Counted from the stretch's first letter, positions 44,366 to 53,181 are shown. The stretch is 64,000 nucleotides of DNA from an uncultured Alistipes sp. (GCA_900541585.1 UQKD01000014.1:25487-89486), one strand, 5' to 3'. Translations and numbers: made by a program. Notes: a model not told the origin generated them from the letters alone.

Positions 44366-46324
44366 TCAGAGCGTGTGCCCTTCGGTTCTGAAGGTGAACT
44401 TCGGCTCCTCGTCCTTGAGCGTGCCGTCCTTGTACTTCACGGGCCACACCTTGGCGTTGAGCAGTTCGTTCCAGATCTTCGCATCGTCCCACATCGACTT
44501 GACGTAGACGATCCGCAGTACGGGAACCTCCTCGTCGTTCAGCGCCACGTCGAGCCGCGTGATGCCCTCCTTGAGCGAGAGGAACCCGCGGAAGTAGGGG
44601 AAGCTGCGCTTGATGAGCGGCTTCTCGATACCCCGGCACTCGACTTCGTAGACGCCCTTGGGATACTTCGCGTCGTCGCCGTAGGTCTCGGTGTTATGCT
44701 TGAACGGCGCCGAGAGGTCGCGGGTCTGCTCGAACATCAGGTCGAGGAACTCGCGGCGGCCGATCCTGCCGGCGGCGGGGTCGTAGCTCTTGAGCTGGTA
44801 GTGGACCGGAATGACGCGGACCTTGCCGCCGTGGGCCAGCATGTGGGCCTCCTTGACCTCGATCGAGTCGCGGAGCATCTTTTCGGGAATCGCGGCCGAC
44901 GGGTCGACGTAGAGCGTAACGGCTACCGGGCAGTCGTATTGCGCATCGAAGCCGCAGATGCCGTCGATGTTGCGCAGGATGGCTCCGAAGTAGACCATGT
45001 CCATCTTATCGTGGAGTCCCTCGACGCCGATGCGGACCACCGACAGCGAGTCGACGCCGGCTTTCGGCGTTGCGAACTTCATGGTCGTCGGCGAGAAGAT
45101 CGCCTTGTCGATGCTCGTCTCGTCGATCGCCTTGGGATCGTAGCTGATCACCACGGCGTGGCGTTTGACGAACGTTTTCACGCCGTAGACGCCCGGCACT
45201 TTCTGCATCTTCGCGGAAAAGGCCTTCGAGCTGCCGAAGCACTTCACCGAGGTCAGCCCCTCGATTTCGTAGGTCTGCATGCCTTCGACCTGCTCGTATT
45301 CGCCCCACTTCTCGTCGATGGTCGGAAGCTCCCAGTGGCTGCCGAACCACAGCGCCGCGCCGAAGAGCGCGACGGCCAGGATGCCGGGCAGCCAGCGCAG
45401 CGAGCATTTGCCGCCGACCTGCAGCGAATCTTCGGGGCAGGCCGAGACGCACGTTCCGCAGAGCGTGCAGTCGATGTGCTTCACCTTGTCGAGGTTCTTG
45501 ATGTCGATCGAATAGGGACATTTGCGGCGGCAGACGTCGCACTTGGTGCACGTGGCCTCGTCGCGGACGATGTGCAGCAGCGGGAAGACTTTGCTCCGCA
45601 GGTAGATCATCTCCCAGAGGTAGCCCGCGAGGCAGGCGATGCCCAAAGCCCATACCCAGGCCGAAGCCACGCCCAGCAGCCCGAGCACCCACAGCAGGAT
45701 GACGATGCACACGAAGGTGACGGTGAATTTGAAGATGTTGCTCAACGCGCCCAGCGGGCAGATGTATTTGCACCAGAACATTTTGACGAAAAAGCTGCCG
45801 AGGAAGAGCACCGCAACCGAGATGACGGTCATCCAGACGGTGATCTCGCCCTTGAAGCCCGTGGCGACGGCGTAGTAGGGGTCGAAATTCTTGCAGAAAA
45901 GCTCGCTGCTCGACGCCGACATGTAGAATACGTAGAACAGCAGGGCGTATTTGACGGCGCGGAGCAGGCGGTCGGCGATGCTTCCCGGGCGTATTTCAAC
46001 GCTGACCTTCAGCTTCTTGCCGCCCCTGCCCATCCATTCGCTGACGGTTCCCAGCGGGCAGAGGTAGCCGCAGAAGAGTTTGCTGAAAAGGATCACTCCC
46101 ACGGCGAGCATGACGCCCACCATGATCTGCGTCATGGACATCGTGCAGGCCAGCGAGTTGTTGACCAGGTAGCTTCCCAGCGCCTGCAGTCCGCCGAACG
46201 GGCAGTAGGCCTCCACGTCCGCGGGTTTCTCCCCGAGCGTAAGCCCGTAGACCACGAATCCCACGATTGCCGCAAGCGTGCCCCATTGCAGCAAATTCTT
46301 TAACCAATTGCTTTTTCTTTTCAT
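44366..46324 (-). CDS. NapH/CcoG-type membrane 4Fe-4S protein with HMA-like domain
   Basis: A 652-residue inner-membrane protein. Four to six membrane helices in the first 235 residues carry two CxxxCPLG motifs (CGYLCPLG 85-92, CKYICPLG 185-192) typical of NapH-like electron-transfer proteins. Two ferredoxin clusters follow: C259/C262/C265/C269 and C286/C289/C292/C296, each ending CP. After another helix (about 310-328) comes an HMA-like fold (about 350-415) in which the usual CxxC is reduced to a single Cys (VKCFGSS). A C-terminal soluble part follows (about 420-652). It probably passes electrons across or within the membrane; the partner is unknown. Confidence 0.82.
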   Translation of the reverse strand: MKRKSNWLKNLLQWGTLAAIVGFVVYGLTLGEKPADVEAYCPFGGLQALGSYLVNNSLACTMSMTQIMVGVMLAVGVILFSKLFCGYLCPLGTVSEWMGRGGKKLKVSVEIRPGSIADRLLRAVKYALLFYVFYMSASSSELFCKNFDPYYAVATGFKGEITVWMTVISVAVLFLGSFFVKMFWCKYICPLGALSNIFKFTVTFVCIVILLWVLGLLGVASAWVWALGIACLAGYLWEMIYLRSKVFPLLHIVRDEATCTKCDVCRRKCPYSIDIKNLDKVKHIDCTLCGTCVSACPEDSLQVGGKCSLRWLPGILAVALFGAALWFGSHWELPTIDEKWGEYEQVEGMQTYEIEGLTSVKCFGSSKAFSAKMQKVPGVYGVKTFVKRHAVVISYDPKAIDETSIDKAIFSPTTMKFATPKAGVDSLSVVRIGVEGLHDKMDMVYFGAILRNIDGICGFDAQYDCPVAVTLYVDPSAAIPEKMLRDSIEVKEAHMLAHGGKVRVIPVHYQLKSYDPAAGRIGRREFLDLMFEQTRDLSAPFKHNTETYGDDAKYPKGVYEVECRGIEKPLIKRSFPYFRGFLSLKEGITRLDVALNDEEVPVLRIVYVKSMWDDAKIWNELLNAKVWPVKYKDGTLKDEEPKFTFRTEGHTL

Positions 46325-46353
46325 TGTTCGGGTTGTAAATGGTGTGTGTAACG

Positions 46354-46361
46354 CAAAGGTA
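46354..46361 (-). promoter_or_regulatory. -7 box for the 4Fe-4S protein gene
   Basis: The minus strand reads TACCTTTG, an exact TAnnTTTG, 29 bp upstream of the start codon. No clear -33 element was found. Confidence 0.55.
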
Positions 46362-46425
46362 GTTATTTTGAAGTGTAATTGATACGCGACGGTTGTTTTT
46401 TAGCGCCTCTTGCGCGACTTTTTCG

Positions 46426-46433
46426 TATATTTG
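46426..46433 (+). promoter_or_regulatory. -7 box for the M16 peptidase gene
   Basis: TATATTTG is an exact TAnnTTTG element 33 bp before the start codon, in the 142-bp gap between divergent genes. A correctly spaced -33 element is not evident. Confidence 0.55.
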
Positions 46434-46466
46434 CAGGACTACACTACGTAATTAAGCGAATCCACG

Positions 46467-49286
46467 ATGAAAAAATCCGTTCTGATCCGTGCGGCCCTGC
46501 TCTGTCTGCTGGCCGTTCCGGCGGCGGGGCAAGTCCCCGCAGGCCCGCAAGAGAAGATGCCGCTCGACGGCGAGGTGCGGGTCGGGCGCCTCGACAACGG
46601 GATGACCTACTACATCCGGCATTACGACAATCCCCGGCAGCGGGCGGATTTCTTCATCGCCCACGACGTCGGCGCCCTGCAGGAGGAGGACGACCAGAAC
46701 GGGCTGGCCCATTTCCTCGAACACATGGCCTTCAACGGAACGAAGCACTTCCCCGGGAAGGGTATTCTCAACTACCTGGCGGCCAACGGGGTGCGCTTCG
46801 GCTACAACGTCAACGCCTACACTTCGCGCGACCGCACGGTCTATAACGTTTCCAACGTGCCGCTGGTGCGCGAGGGGCTGGTGGACTCGCTGCTGCTGAT
46901 CCTGCACGACTGGTCCTATTACATCGCCTGCGAACCCGGGGAGATCGAGTCGGAGCGGGGCGTGATCCGCGAGGAGTGGCGGCGCGGCAACGACGCCCGT
47001 TCGCGCATGGCCCGCAAGTCGGCCGAGGTCGAGTACGACGGGTCGAAATACGCCCGGCGCGACGTGATCGGCGACATGGAGATCGTCAACAACTTCGGGC
47101 GGCAGACGCTCATCGACTTCTACCATAAGTGGTATCGTCCCGATCTGCAGGCGGTGATCGTCGTCGGCGACGTGGATGTGGACGCGATGGAGCGAAAGAT
47201 CCGCGACGTGATGGCGTCGATCCCGAAGGCCGAGAATCCCGCGCAGAAGGAGGTCTACGACATTCCGCAGCGCGACAAGCCCCGCTACGGCCTGGTGACC
47301 GACCCCGAGACCAAGGCCGTGGCCGTGAAGCTGATCTTCTACCAGCCCTACCCGTCGGAGGAGGAGCGTGCGACGGTGGGCGCCGTGCGCGGCGAACTGG
47401 CGCGCAAGGTCTTCCTCGAAATGGCGCGCGCCCGGCTGGCCGAGGCGGAGAAATGCCCCGAAGCCCGCTACAAACGCGTGGTGGCTGTTCTCGGAAGCCT
47501 CGCCACATGCCGGAACACCTTCATGCTGACGGCCCTGCCCAAGGAGCACAATATGCGCGAAGCGTTGGCCGGGGTGCTGACCGACGTGGAGCAGATCCGC
47601 CGCTACGGTTTCAGCCGCGAGGAGTTCGAGACCGCACGTGCCAAGGTGGTGCGGAGCGAGAAAGCCGCGCTCGAAAAGTACCGGCTCGCCACGAATACCG
47701 ACCTGGCCGGGCGTTATGTGGAGCATTTCACGCGCAACGTGCCCTACGTGACGCCCGATGACCGCGTGCGGATAGTCGGGGAGCAGCTCGACGCCCTGAC
47801 CTATGAGGAGGTGAACGGCCTGCGTGCCGGCATGACCTCGCCGGAGGGGATGCTCGTACTCGTGTCGTCGTCCGAGGAGTACAGAGACAAGATTCCCGCG
47901 GAGGCGGAGGCTTTCGGCCTGATCGACTCGGTGAAGCACGCGGAGATCGCCCGTCCCGAGCGCCGCGGGAAGTCCGCCGGGCCGCTCTTCACGGAGAAGG
48001 TGACGCCCGGAAAGGTCGTCAGGACCCGCAAGGCGCCCCTCGGGGCCGAAGAGTGGACGCTTTCGAACGGCGTGAAGGTCCTCTGGCGCACCGTTCCCGA
48101 GGTGATCGGCGTCCGCAAGGTCGCGGTGGCGGCGGTCAGCGAGGGCGGCTTTGCCCGCGACAGCGACGTGGAGGGCATGCACCTGCTTCAAAACTACGTC
48201 CGCACGATGGGCGTGAAGGACCTCGACCGCACCGGGATGCGCGACCTGCTTTCCGCCCACGACGCCAACCTGATGGTGACGCTGGGGCGGACTGAAAGCG
48301 TCTTTTCGGGAGCGTCCGGCGTAGCCGATTTCGAACTGCTGCTGCAACTGCTGCACCTCTATATCACCTGCCCCAATTTCTCGGAGCGGGCCTACGGCGA
48401 CTATATCGACCTGGCCCGCACGTCGCTCGGGAAGGAGAAGTCGCCCAAAGCGCTTTTCGCCGAGCGCGCTGACAGCGCGAAATACGGCGGCCATCCGTGG
48501 CTGCGGCGGGCGACGCCCTCGACGCTCGACCGCTTCGACCGCGAGGCGGCCCGCAGGCTCTACGACAGACTTTTCGGCAACGCCGCCGACTTCGTCTTCT
48601 TCTTCGCGGGCGAGATGCCGGCCGCCGAGGCGCGTCCGCTCGTCGAGAAATACATCGGCTCGCTGCCCGCGGCCCCGAAGCGGAAATTCGCGAAGACGAA
48701 TTTTCGGATCGTTCCCGGAACGACGGAATACGACGCGGTCGTCCCGGGCGCCGTGACGCCCAAATCGTCGATCGAACGCATCTACCACGGGCGGTTCGAC
48801 TATACCCCGGAGAATTACGCCGTGCTGCGTTACGTCACCTACATCCTCGGCGCGCGCTACCTGACGACGGTGCGCGAGGAGAAGGGCGGAACCTATTACG
48901 TCGGCGTGCACGACGAGGTCAGCGCACGCCCCCGCGGCTACTGCCAGCTGGTGGTGAGCTTCGACACCGACCCCAAGCTGCGCGAAATGCTGTTGGGCGA
49001 GGTGCAGAAGGGCATCGAACGGCTGGCCGCCGAGGCTCCTTCGGAGCAGGAGGTGAACGAGGCGATGCTCTACTTTAAGAAAGTCAACGCCGAGCGTAAG
49101 TCGAAGAACCTGAAATCCACCTCCTACTGGCTCGACAAGATGCGTGCGGAGTATTTCGACGGCGTAGACCTGGACAAGGACAACGAGGCGCTGTTCACGT
49201 CCGTGACACCCGACGCGGTGCGTCGCCTGGCGCGTGAAATCTTCGCGCAGGGCAATCGTTATACGGCAGTCTTCACGCAGGAGTGA
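46467..49286 (+). CDS. M16-family periplasmic zinc metallopeptidase
   Basis: A 939-residue exported peptidase (signal about 1-21). The inverted zinc motif HFLEH is at residues 82-86 and the third ligand, in EIESERGVIREEW, is near E163. The chain is long enough for the usual two M16 halves; the second (about 510-930) lacks a zinc motif and contains the KGGTYYVGVHDEVSARPRGYCQLVVSFDTDP region that closes the clam-shell. M16 enzymes degrade peptides in the periplasm. It is monocistronic and is the last chromosomal gene before the integrative element. Confidence 0.92.
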   Translation: MKKSVLIRAALLCLLAVPAAGQVPAGPQEKMPLDGEVRVGRLDNGMTYYIRHYDNPRQRADFFIAHDVGALQEEDDQNGLAHFLEHMAFNGTKHFPGKGILNYLAANGVRFGYNVNAYTSRDRTVYNVSNVPLVREGLVDSLLLILHDWSYYIACEPGEIESERGVIREEWRRGNDARSRMARKSAEVEYDGSKYARRDVIGDMEIVNNFGRQTLIDFYHKWYRPDLQAVIVVGDVDVDAMERKIRDVMASIPKAENPAQKEVYDIPQRDKPRYGLVTDPETKAVAVKLIFYQPYPSEEERATVGAVRGELARKVFLEMARARLAEAEKCPEARYKRVVAVLGSLATCRNTFMLTALPKEHNMREALAGVLTDVEQIRRYGFSREEFETARAKVVRSEKAALEKYRLATNTDLAGRYVEHFTRNVPYVTPDDRVRIVGEQLDALTYEEVNGLRAGMTSPEGMLVLVSSSEEYRDKIPAEAEAFGLIDSVKHAEIARPERRGKSAGPLFTEKVTPGKVVRTRKAPLGAEEWTLSNGVKVLWRTVPEVIGVRKVAVAAVSEGGFARDSDVEGMHLLQNYVRTMGVKDLDRTGMRDLLSAHDANLMVTLGRTESVFSGASGVADFELLLQLLHLYITCPNFSERAYGDYIDLARTSLGKEKSPKALFAERADSAKYGGHPWLRRATPSTLDRFDREAARRLYDRLFGNAADFVFFFAGEMPAAEARPLVEKYIGSLPAAPKRKFAKTNFRIVPGTTEYDAVVPGAVTPKSSIERIYHGRFDYTPENYAVLRYVTYILGARYLTTVREEKGGTYYVGVHDEVSARPRGYCQLVVSFDTDPKLREMLLGEVQKGIERLAAEAPSEQEVNEAMLYFKKVNAERKSKNLKSTSYWLDKMRAEYFDGVDLDKDNEALFTSVTPDAVRRLAREIFAQGNRYTAVFTQE

Positions 49287-49450
49287 CGCGGGAGTAATCC
49301 ATTCTCCGAAACGAAACCCGGGCGGCCTCGATGGGTTTTCGAGGATAAAAAAACAGAGGCCTAAAAAGTGTAAAGTAAAAGATAATCAAATAATTATACA
49401 CTTTTCTTCAGTGCCTTTGTTTTAGAGAAAAAGTAGAATAAGGTAATGTT

Positions 49451-49490
49451 AAACGAGGTTTCGGTTTCCAAATCGTTACCTCGTTTTTTT
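49451..49490 (+). terminator. Terminator-like hairpin upstream of the integrase
   Basis: The arms aaacgaggt (49451-49459) and acctcgttt (49478-49486) enclose an 18-base loop and run into an uninterrupted stretch of T. It could end M16 transcription or insulate the integrase gene. Confidence 0.65.
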
Positions 49491-49543
49491 TGCCTTATTA
49501 TTCATAGAAACGTGATTTTCAGTTTCTTGCATCGTTGTTCATC

Positions 49544-49574
49544 TTGACATGCGACTCTGCTGAAATTATTTTTG
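49544..49574 (+). promoter_or_regulatory. Integrase promoter
   Basis: TTG (49544-49546) and TATTTTTG (49567-49574, TAnnTTTG) are separated by 20 bases; the integrase start codon follows 21 bp later. Confidence 0.65.
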
Positions 49575-49595
49575 CACCCCTAAAAAGCAGAGTTT

Positions 49596-50813
49596 ATGCG
49601 CAGCACGTTCAAGGTTCTGTTCTACCTCAAAAGGAACAAATGTAAGGATCAGAAAGTCGTCCCTGTCATGGGTCGCATCACGGTCAACGGCAGTATCGCG
49701 CAGTTCAGCGCGAAGCTCTCCGTCCCGGAGACGCTTTGGGAGGTCAGCGGCGGCCGCGCCAAGGGCCGTAGTCTCGAAGCGGATCGCATCAACCGCCATC
49801 TGGACAATATCCGCACCCAGATCGGCAAGCACTATCAGGATATCTGCGACCGGGAGTCGTACGTTACGGCCGAAAAGGTCAAGAATGCCTATCTCGGCTT
49901 CGGCGAGAAATACCGTCTGCTTCTCGAAGCGTTCGAGAAGTTTACTGCCGACCTCAAGAAACGTGTCGGCATCGACCGCTGCCACGGTACCTGGAAACGC
50001 TACTATAAATCCATCGACCATCTGCGGGCCTTCATGCGTAAGGAGTATAACGTGAGCGATATGCCGTTGGCGGAGTTGGAACAGTCGTTCATCGAACAAT
50101 ACCATGTCTACCTGAAATCCGATCTGGGCCTCAAGCCCATGACCGTCAGCGGCTATCTCAAATGTCTGAAATACGTTGTCAAAATCGCGTTCAACAACGG
50201 CTGGATGCCTCGCAACCCCTTTTCCCTCTATCAATATACGGCTCCGAATCCGGAACGCAGTTTTTTAACGGAAGATGAACTCCACCGTATGATGACTACC
50301 GAGCTGCGTTATAAGCGTCAGGACTTCAATCGGGATATGTTCCTTTTCTCCTGCTTCACGGGCATCTGCTATGCGGATATGGCCTCGCTGACCTATGACC
50401 AGATCGAGCAGGATGCGCAGGGCGAGTGGTGGATCAGCGGCAACCGCCAGAAAACTGAAACCAAATACGTTGTCAAGCTGCTGCCTTATGCGTTGTTCAT
50501 CCTGAACAAGTATCGGGGTCTGACCGGCGACGGACGTGTTTTTGCCATGTCTACACTCGATTCGATCGACGACAGCCTGAAAAACATCGCCCGGGAGTGC
50601 GGCATCGACAAACAACTCTCGTTCCACCTCGCGCGGCACACGTACGCCACGACGATCTGCCTGTCGAACGGTGTGAGTCTGGAGACGCTTTCGAAGATGC
50701 TGGGACATAAACAGATTACCACGACCCAAATCTATGCGAAAGTCACCCAGCCGATGATCGACCGTGAGGTTACCATGCTCCGGGAGAAACTGGCAACGAA
50801 ATTCTCCGTGTAG
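49596..50813 (+). CDS. int: Tyrosine-type site-specific integrase
   Basis: A 405-residue integrase. The N-terminal arm-binding domain is at about 1-100, the SAM-like core-binding domain at about 105-205 and the catalytic domain at about 220-395. Catalytic residues seen: the Lys region RQKTETK (284-290), H344 and R347 in FHLARH, H371 in MLGH, and nucleophile Y380 in TQIYAK. The position of the first Arg (normally TGLR) is C258 (FTGICYADM). The CTnDOT integrase IntDOT also lacks this Arg. It should integrate and excise the element. Confidence 0.93.
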   Translation: MRSTFKVLFYLKRNKCKDQKVVPVMGRITVNGSIAQFSAKLSVPETLWEVSGGRAKGRSLEADRINRHLDNIRTQIGKHYQDICDRESYVTAEKVKNAYLGFGEKYRLLLEAFEKFTADLKKRVGIDRCHGTWKRYYKSIDHLRAFMRKEYNVSDMPLAELEQSFIEQYHVYLKSDLGLKPMTVSGYLKCLKYVVKIAFNNGWMPRNPFSLYQYTAPNPERSFLTEDELHRMMTTELRYKRQDFNRDMFLFSCFTGICYADMASLTYDQIEQDAQGEWWISGNRQKTETKYVVKLLPYALFILNKYRGLTGDGRVFAMSTLDSIDDSLKNIARECGIDKQLSFHLARHTYATTICLSNGVSLETLSKMLGHKQITTTQIYAKVTQPMIDREVTMLREKLATKFSV

Positions 50814-50918
50814 ACATTTTGCGATAAAGTATATAAATATATTATGTATTTACATACTTGTATAAACTCATCATTCGGTCGTTGCATCTTTGCGGCGATA
50901 ACCGACTGTAATCCGATA

Positions 50919-51218
50919 ATGGAACGACTCGATGAGATTTTGGAAATCGTCCGTGAGATCCGCGAGGATATCGCCTATATGAAACGGCACCGGAATATGC
51001 TTTGCGGTACGCCGATCCTTGAAGTGAGCGAGGTCTGCGACCTGCTGAAGATCAGCGATCGTCAGTTGCGCCGCTACTGCGTCAGCGGTCAGCTCACCGG
51101 TTTCCACTTCGGGCGCCGTCTTATGTTCTCCGCTGCCGAGATAAATCGTTTTGTCGAGCGGATCGACACGGAGTGCCGGCAGCGAAAAGAACTTAAAAAC
51201 CGGATCAGGAACCTTTAA
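50919..51218 (+). CDS. Helix-turn-helix (excisionase/MerR-like) DNA-binding protein
   Basis: A 99-residue protein counted from the ATG at 50919 (MERLDEILEI). The frame is open to 50844, but the extra 25 residues are unlike the family and overlap a promoter-like CATCTTTG. An amphipathic N-terminal helix (about 1-25) precedes a winged-helix domain (about 35-85): PILEVSEVCDLLKISDRQLRRYCVSGQLTGFHFGRRLMFSAAEINRFVE. Small proteins of this kind next to integrases act as excisionases or regulators in Bacteroidota mobile elements. Confidence 0.8.
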   Translation: MERLDEILEIVREIREDIAYMKRHRNMLCGTPILEVSEVCDLLKISDRQLRRYCVSGQLTGFHFGRRLMFSAAEINRFVERIDTECRQRKELKNRIRNL

Positions 51219-51229
51219 TTCATAACCCT

Positions 51230-51559
51230 ATGCCTGACAAGTATTATTTGGTGGAGTCCGGAGCTTTGGAGAAACTGCTCCGCACGCATTTCCTGCTGAC
51301 ACAATCCACGCTGCTTTTCGAACACCTGTTGAGCCACAGCGACCGCCCGATGTTCCTCTCGGCCCGCAAGGTCTGCGAGGTGCTGGGTCTGGACCGTCAC
51401 CAGCTCGAACAATGCCGTAAAAAGCGGATGATCCGCGCCCGTGCCGTCAACGGACAGATGATGTACGATACCTACGAGTTGCTTGCGCTTACTGAACTTT
51501 TCTACCGCCGGAAGCTGCGGAAGACCCTCTCCCGGATACCGCAGTTCACGGTGCGCTAA
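51230..51559 (+). CDS. Second small helix-turn-helix protein of the integration module
   Basis: A 109-residue protein, 11 bp after the preceding HTH gene. The central part (about 40-85) reads FLSARKVCEVLGLDRHQLEQCRKKRMIRARAVNGQMMYDTYELLAL, a degenerate MerR/excisionase winged helix. Pairs of such genes commonly follow the integrase in Bacteroidota elements and regulate excision together. Its specific function is inferred from context. Confidence 0.7.
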   Translation: MPDKYYLVESGALEKLLRTHFLLTQSTLLFEHLLSHSDRPMFLSARKVCEVLGLDRHQLEQCRKKRMIRARAVNGQMMYDTYELLALTELFYRRKLRKTLSRIPQFTVR

Positions 51560-51562
51560 CCG

Positions 51563-51599
51563 AAAGGGACTGACTGCATCCGCAGCAGTCTCTTTTTGT
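51563..51599 (+). terminator. Terminator after the HTH gene pair
   Basis: The arms aaagggactg (51563-51572) and cagtctcttt (51586-51595) pair with one G-T wobble, and further T residues follow. It closes the integrase/HTH module. Confidence 0.7.
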
Positions 51600-51641
51600 T
51601 TTGAGACAGCGCGAATAATAATTAAAAATCCCTTTGTGAAC

Positions 51642-51780
51642 GCCGGCCTCGGGGCAAGATAGCGCCGGACACGTTCCGGCGTCAAATTTTTGCGGCACGA
51701 TCTCCACCCTTCGGGTCGTATCGCCCCTCAAAAATTTGCCTTGTCCGTGCCGTCGCTGATAATCCCGCCCCGAAGCCGGC
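51642..51780. repeat. 139-bp nested imperfect inverted repeat (copy 1)
   Basis: The outer arms gccggcctcggggc (51642-51655) and gccccgaagccggc (51767-51780) match in 13 of 14 bases. The inner arms caaatttttg (51683-51692) and caaaaatttg (51729-51738) are perfect. The apex contains ccc-ttcg-ggt, a UUCG-type tetraloop if transcribed. The region is non-coding and lies 60 bp before a run of small genes. A second structure with the same nested layout is at 58556-58706. Its function is unknown. Confidence 0.75.
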
Positions 51781-51843
51781 TTCTCACTTTTCATAGCGGG
51801 TATCTGCCGGCCGTATGTCAAACCAAAATCCATTATTTCGAAT

Positions 51844-52044
51844 ATGAAGAATCAGAAATTCGAGATTGCGGTAGCGGGTTACGACTACCGCTTCAAGACC
51901 TACGCCCGGGACGGCGTGGAGGCATCGGTAAAGGTGAAATGTTTTCTCGGACAACCCGATGCCGAGTGTACGATCCTTATGCCTGCGTTGAACGACTACC
52001 TGCGGGAAACGGAATCCTGCCGCAGGCAGGCGTTTCAGCAATGA
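51844..52044 (+). CDS. Small uncharacterised protein
   Basis: A 66-residue protein of unknown function (MKNQKFEIAVAGYDYRFKTYARDGVEASVKV...). It is predicted to be soluble and beta-strand rich, with no signal peptide or metal motif. Its stop codon overlaps the start codon of the next gene (ATGA), so the two are translationally coupled. It is the first gene of the cluster following inverted repeat copy 1. Confidence 0.6.
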   Translation: MKNQKFEIAVAGYDYRFKTYARDGVEASVKVKCFLGQPDAECTILMPALNDYLRETESCRRQAFQQ

Positions 52045-52694
52045 GAACGTGGATCGATCAGTCGACCTTCGATGAACTACTGCTCGCCAATGCCAATGAT
52101 AACATGGAACAGGCTATTCGAAGCGCTTCTGCCGTGTTGGAGGCGGTGCAGGCATTCGTTCCGGATGCAGCCTTGTTCTACCGTGTTATGCACGCTACGG
52201 ACAGCCTGAAAAACTATTTCAAGGAAGTCTGCACCGGTTTCCGAAGAAACGGCATCCTGTTTCTCGTCCGCAAACACACCTCCCCAAAAACCTATTACGA
52301 GCTGCAGTGCGATTGGTCGTTCTTCCGATATGCGGATAACTACTCCTACGGCAAGGCTTTCGACAAACAATCCGCTCCGAGTCGTATCGGGGTCTTCACC
52401 AAAAGGAAGATCGACGACTGGGTGGAGTACCTCACGCAGGGTTTCCGCACCCTTGAGAAGATCGATGCGGAAAACGAGCGGATAATAACCGGGTACCGCA
52501 ACCGGTTGGAGACGATACCCGATGTGGTTTGGGACTACAATAGAAGCCGCGGCCATATCACGCGGCACGGCCTGACCTATTCTTTCGAAATCCGGCAGAC
52601 GGATTACAGCGAAAAGATTTCTTTGGACTATCGGTGCCGTACGCTCGATGATTTTCTGGCACTCTCCGACAACAAATTCATACTCACACTCTGA
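52041..52694 (+). CDS. Uncharacterised 217-residue protein
   Basis: I do not recognise the family. The frame is open upstream to 51690, but that part runs across the inverted repeat and the previous gene; the ATG at 52041, overlapping the previous stop, is the natural start. The protein is soluble and mostly helical early (LLLANANDNMEQAIRSASAVLEAVQAF), with an Arg/Lys-rich middle (FLVRKHTSPKTYYELQCDWSFFRYADNYSYGKAF). A role in DNA or element maintenance is possible but unproven. Confidence 0.65.
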   Translation: MRTWIDQSTFDELLLANANDNMEQAIRSASAVLEAVQAFVPDAALFYRVMHATDSLKNYFKEVCTGFRRNGILFLVRKHTSPKTYYELQCDWSFFRYADNYSYGKAFDKQSAPSRIGVFTKRKIDDWVEYLTQGFRTLEKIDAENERIITGYRNRLETIPDVVWDYNRSRGHITRHGLTYSFEIRQTDYSEKISLDYRCRTLDDFLALSDNKFILTL

Positions 52695-52706
52695 TCGACT
52701 ATTACC

Positions 52707-52943
52707 ATGAGTACGACAAAAGCGATCGACTTGCAAAAACATATCCGGGAAGGCTGGAGGGTACGGGATTTCATCGACTCTCTGGCCCCGGAGGTCGAAC
52801 GGATTATGAGCGGAAGAAGCTGGCGCAAGCCCTTTACCTCAAAGCAGGAACTCGCCGCATGGTGCAGGGACAACCAGCCTTACTACAAGAAACGCATTCC
52901 GGGCGTCAACAACTATTTCGCCCGATTGTATAACCTGAACTAA
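52707..52943 (+). CDS. Small uncharacterised protein
   Basis: A 78-residue basic protein of unknown function, 12 bp after the preceding gene. It opens with a predicted helix (AIDLQKHIREGWRVRDFIDSLAPEVERIM) and ends GVNNYFARLYNLN. No known domain is recognised. Confidence 0.55.
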   Translation: MSTTKAIDLQKHIREGWRVRDFIDSLAPEVERIMSGRSWRKPFTSKQELAAWCRDNQPYYKKRIPGVNNYFARLYNLN

Positions 52944-52956
52944 AAATCCTACGACT

Positions 52957-53169
52957 ATGAACCGAAATACTGTTATCGAAAATATCTGCACCGCATGCCA
53001 TTGCGGCGAACGACGCGCCGAGGAATATCTGAGAGCCGAACTTCAGAACCTGCGGGAATTGCGGGATGCCGGGGCTCTGTGCTACGGCGACCTTGAAACG
53101 GCCTGCTCGGGATTGGGACTGGATTTCGATTATACGGACTATTTCTGTCAGGCCTTGTCGCTGGCTTAA
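52957..53169 (+). CDS. Small uncharacterised protein
   Basis: A 70-residue helical protein of unknown function, 13 bp after its neighbour. The start MNRNTVIENICTACHCGERRAEEYLRAELQNLREL includes two Cys (CTACHC) but no complete zinc site. Confidence 0.55.
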   Translation: MNRNTVIENICTACHCGERRAEEYLRAELQNLRELRDAGALCYGDLETACSGLGLDFDYTDYFCQALSLA

Positions 53170-53181
53170 CTCCAATTTACG

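Larger units (their letters stand above)
49287..49595. other. Non-coding junction between chromosome and integrative element
   Basis: This 309-bp gap holds no gene. It shows a transition to AT-rich sequence near 49350, a terminator-like hairpin at 49451-49490 and the integrase promoter at 49544-49574. The left attachment site should lie here, but without the right end no direct repeat can be assigned. Confidence 0.55.

Noticed and set aside
44363..46303. 646-residue plus-strand frame opposite the 4Fe-4S protein gene
   Set aside because: Low-complexity shadow; the minus strand carries the Cys clusters and membrane helices.
46452..48911. 819-residue open frame opposite the M16 peptidase gene
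   Set aside because: An antisense shadow in GC-rich DNA; the plus strand has the HxxEH motif and a signal peptide.
49321..49350. Hairpin cctcga/tcgagg after the M16 gene as a terminator
   Set aside because: The stem is short and is followed by A rather than T residues, so it would not work on the coding strand.
50844..50918. 25-residue N-terminal extension of the first HTH protein
   Set aside because: It reads through a promoter-like stretch and is not typical of the family; the internal ATG gives a standard-length protein.
51690..52040. Long N-terminal extension of the 217-residue protein
   Set aside because: The extension runs through the inverted repeat and the preceding small gene; the ATG at 52041 overlapping the upstream stop is more plausible.
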